Part shown: piece after piece, positions 7,492 through 13,756 of the stretch
Layout of the letters: every line of letters begins with the position of its first letter
How positions within the stretch are numbered: the first letter of the stretch is position 1
Assembly (NCBI GenBank): GCA_964475735.1
Contig: CAYYYI010000041.1
Span: forward strand, 1-19,288
Direction: 5' to 3'
DNA length: 19,288 bases
DNA from: UCB2 sp964475735
GTDB lineage: Bacteria > Chloroflexota > Dehalococcoidia > Tepidiformales > Tepidiformaceae
Made by a program: the position numbers and the translations under genes
Notes under the pieces: generated by a model
What the model was told of the DNA's origin: nothing
What the model saw: only the letters and a program-made list of their open reading frames with translations
Databases searched by the model: none

Positions 7492-9315
7492 ATGAGCGAC
7501 ACGAACGGACGACAACCGAACCAGCCCGGCCCGCAGACCTACTGCCACACTCCGCACACCGTGCCCGCCACGGCCATTCCATCGACGCGGCCCTTCTCCC
7601 GTCGCGACATGCTTCGCGGCGCTGCCGCCCTGGCTGGCGGGCTCGGCCTGGCTGCTGCCGGCTCCGGCGTGCTCCAGGTGCCCGGCCCCTTCGGCATGCG
7701 CGCCGCGACCGCCCACGCCGCCACCGGCCAGTGTCTCGTTCTCTACGACGCCGACGGCCAGTGGGGCTGGATTGGCAACGTCCACTCCTCGCTCCTGGTC
7801 AACCTTCTTGGCCGCTTCCTGCCGCCGGGGAGCAGCACGAACACCACCGTTCGCAAGTCGATTTCCCAGTACCAGGCGGGCGACACCGAAAGGTATAGCG
7901 CCACCTTCTACCTGGGGAGCGTCTACGATTCGGCGCTTCCGAAAGCCTTCCTCGACGACGTAATGAAGACAACGAAGCCGGTCGTGTGGTTCAAGTACAA
8001 CATCCACCAGCTTGCCTGGACCGCACCCGATGCCTTCAGGGAGCGCTTTGGGCTCGCCCTCTATGGCAACGTCTCATGGCCCACCTACACCAACGTCCGC
8101 TACAAGGGCCGGGTCATCCCCCGCAGCCCGCTCGACCCCGAAGTCTCCTGGATGGACCCGGTCGACCCGGCCAAGGCCCAGGCCGTCGCCATGATCGAGG
8201 ACTCCGCAGGCAGCGGCTGGCCCATCCCCTATATCACCCGCAGCGGCAACTTCTGGTACGTCGGCGACATTCCCTTCAGCTACATCTCCGAAGAGGACCG
8301 CTACATGGTCTTCGCCGATGTCCTCTTCGACATCCTCGGGGTCAACCACCCCGAGACCCGCCGCGCCCTCATCCGCATTGAAGACGTCGACCCCACCGCC
8401 GACCCGGCCGACCTGCGCCGCGTCGCCGACCTGCTGTCTTCCCAGGGCGTTCCCTTCGGTGTCGGTGTCATCCCGATGTTCCGCGATCCCCTGGGCGCCT
8501 ACAATGGCGGCGCCGCCCAGAGCCTCAACATGAGCGCCTCCAAGGAAGTGATCGCGGCCCTGAAGTACATGCAGAGCAAGGGTGGCGAGCTCTTCATGCA
8601 CGGCACCACCCACCAGTACGACAAGACGGCCAACCCCTACAACGCTGTCACCGGCGACGACTTCGAGTTCTTCCGCGTCACCGAGAACCCCGACCACACG
8701 CTCACATACGTGGGACCGGTCCCGGGCGACTCAGCGTCGTGGTGCAGCGGCGTAGTCTCCAAAGGACAGAAGGAACTCTCCAGGTCGGGACTCTCCGTGG
8801 TTGGGTTCGAAGCGCCGCACTACGCAGCCTCTGCCACCGACTACAAGGTCTTCTCAAGGAAGTTTTCTCTGACCTGGCACCGGGCCCTCTACTTCGAGAG
8901 CCAGCCCGTCACGTCGCGCACCGCCAGCGGCGGCTCGCCGGCCACCACCTCGAAGGTGAAGAAATCAGGCGATTCCCTCCAGCCCACCGCTTCCGGGTCA
9001 ACGGCGCCCCCTCCACCTCTCAACTTCGGCGGCCAGTTCTTCCCCTACGTCGTGACGAAGGACATCTACGGCCAGAAGATCCTGCCCGAGAACCTCGGGA
9101 ACATCGAGCCCGAGCGCTGGCCCGATCCCGTGCTCGGCCCCTTCCCCACCAGGTTCCCGGCCGACATAATCCGGGCGGCTAATGCGAACCTCGTTGTGCG
9201 CGACGCCTGGGCAAGCTTCTTCTTCCACCCATTCCTGCCGATTAACTACCTGGCAGACACCATCGCGGGCATCCAGAGCGCGGGCTACACCTTCGTGAAG
9301 CCCTCCTCGGTCTAG
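7492..9315 (+). CDS. Tat-exported DUF2334 polysaccharide deacetylase
   Basis: 607 residues. The N-terminus carries a twin-arginine signal (SRRDMLRG, residues 36-43, then an Ala/Gly/Leu-rich helix, cleavage likely after AHA near 75). The DUF2334 (polysaccharide deacetylase superfamily) core has IRIEDVDP with Asp298 and Asp300, MHGTTHQYD with His370 and His374, and GFEAPHYAAS with Glu440 and His443, matching the NodB-type metal-site and catalytic motifs. It should remove acetyl groups from an extracellular N-acetylated glycan. Residues about 475-505 form a Ser/Thr/Pro-rich insertion between core elements. Start ATG 7492 is supported by AGAGGGG 7 to 8 bases upstream. It follows the glycosyltransferase by 81 bases and precedes the sortase by 25, so it probably acts on that polymer. 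A degenerate non-enzymatic role cannot be excluded. Confidence 0.88.
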   Translation: MSDTNGRQPNQPGPQTYCHTPHTVPATAIPSTRPFSRRDMLRGAAALAGGLGLAAAGSGVLQVPGPFGMRAATAHAATGQCLVLYDADGQWGWIGNVHSSLLVNLLGRFLPPGSSTNTTVRKSISQYQAGDTERYSATFYLGSVYDSALPKAFLDDVMKTTKPVVWFKYNIHQLAWTAPDAFRERFGLALYGNVSWPTYTNVRYKGRVIPRSPLDPEVSWMDPVDPAKAQAVAMIEDSAGSGWPIPYITRSGNFWYVGDIPFSYISEEDRYMVFADVLFDILGVNHPETRRALIRIEDVDPTADPADLRRVADLLSSQGVPFGVGVIPMFRDPLGAYNGGAAQSLNMSASKEVIAALKYMQSKGGELFMHGTTHQYDKTANPYNAVTGDDFEFFRVTENPDHTLTYVGPVPGDSASWCSGVVSKGQKELSRSGLSVVGFEAPHYAASATDYKVFSRKFSLTWHRALYFESQPVTSRTASGGSPATTSKVKKSGDSLQPTASGSTAPPPPLNFGGQFFPYVVTKDIYGQKILPENLGNIEPERWPDPVLGPFPTRFPADIIRAANANLVVRDAWASFFFHPFLPINYLADTIAGIQSAGYTFVKPSSV

Positions 9316-9340
9316 GTGTGACCGCACACGAAAGCAGGAG

Positions 9341-10114
9341 ATGACGACCGGTATGCGCTACCCGGCATACCCCACAGTCAACCCACCGCAGCGGCGCCGC
9401 CAGTTTTCGCGCCGCTCGGTGCTCCGGCTTGCTCTCGCCGGGCCGCCAGTGGCGGTGGGAGCCGCCCTCGCCGTCAAGGGAGGCCTCCTGGTTCTCGACC
9501 TCCGCGAACGCGAGCGGAACGTCGGCAAGCTTGCCGCCAACACCGGCCGGGCGCTGGAGGTCCATAACATGCCCGCACTACCTTCCGCGCCCGCGGTTGG
9601 CGCCGCTGCAGACCCCGACCTGGCCGGCCTCGTCGCCATTCCGCTGCCCCCGCCTCCCGGCGATGCCGTTGCCGAAGGTTCAGTCGGTGGCCGCCCAATC
9701 ATCGGGCGGGTGCGCATGGACTCCATCCGCGTCGATTCGGCGATCGTCCAGGTCGGCCTCGTGCGCAAGGGCGCGGGTTACGTGTGGCAAACGGCAGATC
9801 GCGCCGTCGGGTTCCACGAGAACAGCGCTGTTCCCGGTAGCCCTGCGGGCAACTCGGTCTTCTCTGGTCACATCAGCAGCATCGACGAAGGCGATGTCTT
9901 CCGGCGCCTTCCTGAAATCGCGGTGGGCGACACCATCCGCGTTACCATCGAGGGCACCCACACCTACCGTGTGTCCGATATCCTCGTCGTCTCGCCGCAG
10001 GATAGCTGGGTCATGAACCAGACCGCAGCCCCCATCGCCACCTTCATCACCTGCGTCCCCGATGGCGTCTACAGCCATCGCCTCATTGTCGTCGCCGATC
10101 TCATGAAGGGGTGA
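9341..10114 (+). CDS. Sortase (LPXTG-type transpeptidase)
   Basis: 257 residues. After an N-terminal basic stretch and hydrophobic anchor (about 26-52) and a Pro/Ala-rich linker, a sortase beta-barrel follows from about 115. The catalytic triad is visible: His177 in FSGHIS, Cys238 in FITCVPDG, and Arg247 in SHRLIV, with the Cys-to-Arg spacing of nine usual in sortases. It should cut a C-terminal sorting signal on secreted proteins and join them to cell-wall or glycan amines; the adhesin at 13757-15394 carries a plausible signal (LPATP). The N-terminus contains SRRSVLR, a Tat-like motif unusual for sortases. Class (C, D or E-like) cannot be set by eye. The first ATG (9341) directly abuts the SD AGGAG (9336-9340), so the ATG at 9353, 12 bases downstream, may be the true start. 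Confidence 0.9.
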   Translation: MTTGMRYPAYPTVNPPQRRRQFSRRSVLRLALAGPPVAVGAALAVKGGLLVLDLRERERNVGKLAANTGRALEVHNMPALPSAPAVGAAADPDLAGLVAIPLPPPPGDAVAEGSVGGRPIIGRVRMDSIRVDSAIVQVGLVRKGAGYVWQTADRAVGFHENSAVPGSPAGNSVFSGHISSIDEGDVFRRLPEIAVGDTIRVTIEGTHTYRVSDILVVSPQDSWVMNQTAAPIATFITCVPDGVYSHRLIVVADLMKG

Positions 10115-10121
10115 TTTCCAG

Positions 10122-11237
10122 TTGAGCCATCCTCTCCGCGTCATGGCCGTGTTCGGGACCCGGCCCGAGGCTATCAAGATGGCCCCTCTCGTGACTGAGC
10201 TGAACCGTCGGGGGGACGCCATCCGCCCAATCGTCTGCGTCACCGCCCAGCATCGTGACATGCTCGACCAGGTGCTGGACGTCTTCGGCATCGATCCGGA
10301 CCACGACCTGGACCTCATGCGCCCCGACCAGTCTCTGCCCGACCTGACGGCCCGCGTGCTGCAGGAAATGACCCGCGTCCTCGTTCAGGAACGGCCAGAC
10401 GTGGTTCTTGTTCAGGGCGACACCACGACGGCCATGGCCGCTGCCCTCGCTGCATTCTACCAGCGCATCCCCGTCGGCCACGTCGAGGCCGGCCTCAGGA
10501 CTGACAACCGCTACTACCCCTTCCCCGAAGAGATCAATCGGCGCCTCATCACGCCCATCGCTTCGTTCCACTTCGCCCCCACGCCGACGGCCCTCGACGC
10601 GCTGCGCGCCAGCGGCGTCCCGGCAGGCGAAGCCTTCCTGACCGGTAATACCGTGGTCGACGCCCTCTTCCACATCGTCGAAGGCATGGCTGCGAAAGAG
10701 ACGCGTTACCCGGCTCCGGGGCGCAGGCTTGTCCTTGTGACGGCCCATCGCCGGGAGAACTTCGGCGAGCCCCTCCGTGGCATCTGCCGGGCCCTGCGCC
10801 GTCTCGCCGCTGCCGTCCCCGACGCCGAAATCGTCTACCCCGTCCACCCGAACCCGAACGTTGCCGCCGTAGCGCACGAAGAGCTGGACGGCGTGGATCG
10901 CGTCCATCTCATTCCCCCGCTGGACTACCTCGAGTTCGTGCCCCTTCTGAGCCGTTCAACGATCGTCCTCACCGACTCTGGCGGAATCCAGGAGGAGGCC
11001 CCCGCCCTTGGCAAGCCGGTCCTGGTCCTTCGCAACGAGACCGAACGGCCCGAGGGCGTCGATGCCGGGGTCGCCGAGCTCGTGGGCCCCAACGAAGAGG
11101 CCATCCTCCAGCGCTCCATCGATCTGCTCACAGACCCCCTTGAATACGAGCGCATGTCGCAGGCCCGCAGCCTCTACGGCGACGGCACCGCTTCCCGGCA
11201 GATCGTCGACATCATCCTTGATCGGCTGAGCGCGTAG
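10122..11237 (+). CDS. wecB: UDP-N-acetylglucosamine 2-epimerase (non-hydrolysing)
   Basis: 371 residues, the usual length of WecB/MnaA. Family signatures in order: VFGTRPEAIKMAPL near the N-terminus, QHRDMLDQVLDVF, VQGDTTTAMA, HVEAGLRTDNRYYPFPEEINR, VTAHRRENFGEPL, YPVHPNPNV and LTDSGGIQEEAPALGKPVLVLR with the UDP-binding and allosteric residues. It interconverts UDP-GlcNAc and UDP-ManNAc in the cytoplasm, supplying precursor for a ManNAc- or ManNAcA-containing surface glycan, presumably the polymer made by the upstream synthase. The start is TTG at 10122: AAGGGGTGA (10106-10114), overlapping the sortase stop codon, gives an SD 7 bases upstream, so translation is probably coupled. The alternative ATG at 10143 would cut into the first beta strand and has no SD. 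Confidence 0.93.
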   Translation: MSHPLRVMAVFGTRPEAIKMAPLVTELNRRGDAIRPIVCVTAQHRDMLDQVLDVFGIDPDHDLDLMRPDQSLPDLTARVLQEMTRVLVQERPDVVLVQGDTTTAMAAALAAFYQRIPVGHVEAGLRTDNRYYPFPEEINRRLITPIASFHFAPTPTALDALRASGVPAGEAFLTGNTVVDALFHIVEGMAAKETRYPAPGRRLVLVTAHRRENFGEPLRGICRALRRLAAAVPDAEIVYPVHPNPNVAAVAHEELDGVDRVHLIPPLDYLEFVPLLSRSTIVLTDSGGIQEEAPALGKPVLVLRNETERPEGVDAGVAELVGPNEEAILQRSIDLLTDPLEYERMSQARSLYGDGTASRQIVDIILDRLSA

Positions 11238-11247
11238 CCCTACGGCG
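11230..11247. repeat. Small palindrome containing both convergent stop codons
   Basis: CGTAG (11233-11237) and CTACG (11240-11244) flank CC, so the TAG stops of the epimerase (+) and the GH26-like gene (-) sit in one 12-base palindrome, extendable by imperfect GC pairs. It could be a minimal two-way hairpin; too short to call a terminator. Confidence 0.35.
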
Positions 11248-12400
11248 CCCCCACGACGGCCGTCGAGACGTAATACGGGTCCGCCACTGCCTGCCGGTAG
11301 GCCTGCAGCGCCGCGCTCGAGGAATCGATGCGCAGCCGCGAGGGTTCACCATCGCTCTCCCAGTCTTCGTGCCAGTAGCTCACCGCCCTGACGCGCGAAT
11401 AGCGGCCCGCGCGAATGGCCGCGAAGGCGTCCGTGATCCACTGCCCCTTGAGGACAGGGTTGGGCCGCTCGGTCACGCCGAATTCGAGCACCGCGATCGG
11501 CTTCGTTGGCGATAGCGCCGCCAGCTTCGAGTACCCGGCGTCCATCACCTCTTCGAAGCTCTGCCAGTCCTCGTCCAGTGTTTGCGCGCCGTACGCGCTG
11601 ATCCCCAGCCAGTCTATGTACGAGTCGCCCGGGTAATAGGCGGCCATCGAGTTCCACGCCACTTCGGGCGATGGCTGCGCGTCCACGTGGAACACCCACG
11701 TGATGTTCGTCACCCCTTCCTCGCGGAAGAGGTCGATGATGTGCCGGTACGCAGCCTGGAAGCGGGCCGGGCCCACGCCTGAGCCCCCGTTGTAGACGCC
11801 GTTCCACGGGAACCAGTCGCCGTTGACCTCGGTCCCGAACTCCACCATCAGTGCGTAGGGGACGGCCTTCGCGTCCCGCGCCCATTGCCTGAGGGCCGCA
11901 TCGAACTGCCCGCCCGCGATCGCTGCCAGGGAATAGACCGGGTCCGGGCCCTCTTCGTCCCAGGTGGAGCGGGGCATCATGCGGATGAACGGCACCGCGC
12001 CCGCGTCGTGCGCTGCCTTCACGTCCTCGGCCGGGAACTTGATCCCGTCGAACCAGTTGTTCGAGAAGTACGCCCAGGCAATCGGCTTTCCCACGAGCGC
12101 TGCGAAGGAGTTGATCGCGCCCACCGACACCTGGTCTTCTTCGCCGCCGAAGTCGGCGAACGCTGAGTGGTAGACGCCCTCGGCCGGAGGTACCACACGA
12201 AGCCCGGCGCCGGCGCCTGATCCCCCGGCCGCGTCCCTGGCGGTCATGGGCGCGAAGGCGCGGTACGGCCGTTCGCCGTTTGAGGCCAGCCCGTTCATGC
12301 CGGGCCCCAGCAGCGCAATTGCCGTTACCGCGATGGCGATGCCCGCGGCGCCGGCAGCCACAACACGGTTTCGCCCGGTACCAAACAAGAACCCCCTCAT
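11240..12400 (-). CDS. Secreted GH26-like glycosidase
   Basis: 386 residues with an N-terminal signal peptide or anchor (Arg residues, then hydrophobic residues 13-35) and a TIM-barrel domain from about 75. The acid/base region FGTEVNGDWFPWNG (Glu191) and the nucleophile region VLEFGV (Glu306) match the pattern of glycoside hydrolase family 26 (beta-mannanases and relatives, clan GH-A); WLGISAYG and YWHEDW also fit. In most GH26 enzymes a His precedes the acid/base Glu; here it is Thr, so the member is divergent. Likely cleaves a beta-linked polysaccharide outside the cell; the substrate is unknown. It is downstream of the lectin-like gene (45 bases) and converges with wecB, only 2 bases apart. 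Its ATG and SD lie in a strong hairpin (12392-12422), so expression may be controlled there. Confidence 0.85.
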   Translation of the reverse strand: MRGFLFGTGRNRVVAAGAAGIAIAVTAIALLGPGMNGLASNGERPYRAFAPMTARDAAGGSGAGAGLRVVPPAEGVYHSAFADFGGEEDQVSVGAINSFAALVGKPIAWAYFSNNWFDGIKFPAEDVKAAHDAGAVPFIRMMPRSTWDEEGPDPVYSLAAIAGGQFDAALRQWARDAKAVPYALMVEFGTEVNGDWFPWNGVYNGGSGVGPARFQAAYRHIIDLFREEGVTNITWVFHVDAQPSPEVAWNSMAAYYPGDSYIDWLGISAYGAQTLDEDWQSFEEVMDAGYSKLAALSPTKPIAVLEFGVTERPNPVLKGQWITDAFAAIRAGRYSRVRAVSYWHEDWESDGEPSRLRIDSSSAALQAYRQAVADPYYVSTAVVGAP

Positions 12401-12422
12401 CGCTTCACCAGCGATGAGGGGG
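12392..12422 (-). promoter_or_regulatory. Perfect 13-bp hairpin enclosing the start codon of the GH26-like gene
   Basis: On the minus strand: CCCCCTCATCGCT, loop GGTGA, AGCGATGAGGGGG, then TTCTTGTTT. The stem is perfect over 13 bp. The loop GGTGA is an SD-like sequence and the ATG (12400-12398) is inside the 3' arm, followed by a T-rich run. The element could act as an intrinsic terminator/attenuator behind the lectin-like gene, as a start-codon-masking translational switch, or both. Confidence 0.7.
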
Positions 12423-12445
12423 CCGTCAATGCTGTTGCCTCAGGC

Positions 12446-13405
12446 TCAGGGTTGGCGAGCGCTGAAGTTGTTGAAGTGGACGTCTGCGTCTTCGGTGTAG
12501 AGCCCGACCGTTCCACCCGTGTACGGCCGCTCAGTGTCGGTGAACGTCGTGACGATGGTCCCGTCAATCCAGATGCTGAACGTCGTGCCCACATGCTTGA
12601 CTCGAACAGTGTACCAGCGTCCGACTGCGAACGACGGGTTGGACAGGGTCACCAGGAACCGCTGGGCGCCAGGGTACGCCGGGTCTTCTTTGCCAACTTC
12701 AATCCCGTTCGGCTTGAGGGCCACGTAGTAGAAGTGGGTGTCGTCGGTGAAGTGCCACAGGACCCAGCCCGACTCCCATGCATTAGGAACCGGGGTTCGC
12801 AGCTGCGTTGCCGTCTTCACCTGGACCGTGAAGTCGACGTCGTTGAACCGCATCGTGGAAAGCACCAGCGCAGCGTGTGTCGTGCTGGTGGTCGTCGCCG
12901 CCCTGGGCGTAAGCGAAAGCACCTTGTCGCCATCGGTCTCAACGGCCACGGTCCCGTACCCGTTGTAGCGCGAGTACCACGCGCCATGAGTGCTCCCATC
13001 GCTCCAGGCCACACCCTCTGGCATTGCCTCGAAGTCGTCCGAGAACCCCACGTAGGGCGCCAGGGCAATCGTCGGAGCCGGGGCCGGCGCCAGCGTAGGC
13101 GCGGGAGCCGGGGTCGTATTTGCGGTTGTGGTAGTGGTGGCCGGAGCGGTAGCTTCCGGCGTCGCCGGAGCGGTGGTGACTTCGGTCACGGGAGGTGCAG
13201 CGGCGGTCGGATTCTCAACCACAATCGTTGATTGCGGCGTTGGCGTGCGCAGGCTCCGGGCCCGGCGAATCGCCGCTTCTGCTTGCGGATTGCGCCGCGC
13301 TTCGGCCGGCGACGCGGGCCAAACGAGGGCCGCGGTGACCATCGCAACGCTGACCGCGAGCAACGAAAGTGCTGTGACGAGACCAATCCGGCGACTCTTG
13401 TCCAT
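12446..13405 (-). CDS. Secreted concanavalin-like domain protein
   Basis: 319 residues. Signal peptide MDKSRRIGLVTALSLLAVSV... with likely cleavage after AEA (residue 36). Residues about 53-118 are a Thr/Pro/Ala-rich linker (TTTTTANTTPAPAP) typical of cell-surface spacers. Residues about 119-319 form a beta-sandwich of the concanavalin/LamG/GH16-like or DUF1080 type: FSDDFEAMPEGVAW, WESGWVLWHFTDDTHFYY, WYTVRVKHVGTTFSIWIDG and GTVGLYTEDADVHFNNF, a pattern common in carbohydrate-binding domains. I see no GH16 ExDxxE catalytic motif, so binding is likelier than catalysis. Start chosen at the ATG at 13405 because GGGGAGAG lies just upstream; the open frame extends 14 codons further without support. 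Probably co-transcribed with the GH26-like gene. Confidence 0.8.
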   Translation of the reverse strand: MDKSRRIGLVTALSLLAVSVAMVTAALVWPASPAEARRNPQAEAAIRRARSLRTPTPQSTIVVENPTAAAPPVTEVTTAPATPEATAPATTTTTANTTPAPAPTLAPAPAPTIALAPYVGFSDDFEAMPEGVAWSDGSTHGAWYSRYNGYGTVAVETDGDKVLSLTPRAATTTSTTHAALVLSTMRFNDVDFTVQVKTATQLRTPVPNAWESGWVLWHFTDDTHFYYVALKPNGIEVGKEDPAYPGAQRFLVTLSNPSFAVGRWYTVRVKHVGTTFSIWIDGTIVTTFTDTERPYTGGTVGLYTEDADVHFNNFSARQP

Positions 13406-13756
13406 GTCTCTCCCCACCTGTGATTCCCCGCCTGTTTCGCGAGTCACGTTGGGAAGTTCGACCGTGGTAGACGCCGTGCTAGGTTCGGGAAAGTGAACAG
13501 GGAGCAGCGAAGCGGAGAACAGGGGTAACTGTGGTTACAGCCCGGGGATTTTCCCCTCCCCCTGCCGCGAGAACCGAACGGACGCGCCCCCGGTGTGGTG
13601 CAAGTGCCTCCCGTTCCTTGACAGTAGGGGCGCCAGGCTCGATAACGAGCGAAGCTTGGGGCTGTTGCGCCGGTCGAGCGGCGACGCCCCAGGACGTCTT
13701 CGTGTCCGGAGACACCGGCGGGGTGCATGTGAGAGTCCGAAAGGGGGACTTGATCC
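13406..13756. other. Divergent intergenic region, 351 bases
   Basis: Between the concanavalin-like gene (-) and the adhesin gene (+). Contents: a dyad GTAAC-TGTG-GTTAC (13525-13538), a second inverted repeat GGGGA-TTT-TCCCC (13544-13556), the adhesin promoter (13618-13646), and a structured leader after it that includes GTGTC-CGGA-GACAC near 13704. No open frame here has an SD and protein-like composition. Confidence 0.5.
13618..13646 (+). promoter_or_regulatory. Sigma-70-like promoter of the adhesin gene
   Basis: Perfect -35 TTGACA (13618-13623), a 17-base spacer, and -10 GATAAC (13641-13646, 4/6 match). Predicted leader of about 105 bases before the GTG at 13757; the leader contains GC-rich inverted repeats (GGGGC near 13659 pairing with GCCCC near 13685). 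Confidence 0.6.

Noticed and set aside
13400..13447. Lectin-like gene starting at the ATG at 13447
   Set aside because: Places 14 polar residues before the signal peptide and lacks an SD; the ATG at 13405 has GGGGAGAG upstream.
13657..13756. A known riboswitch (such as c-di-GMP) in the adhesin leader
   Set aside because: GC-rich stems exist, but I see none of the conserved core nucleotides of a known class.
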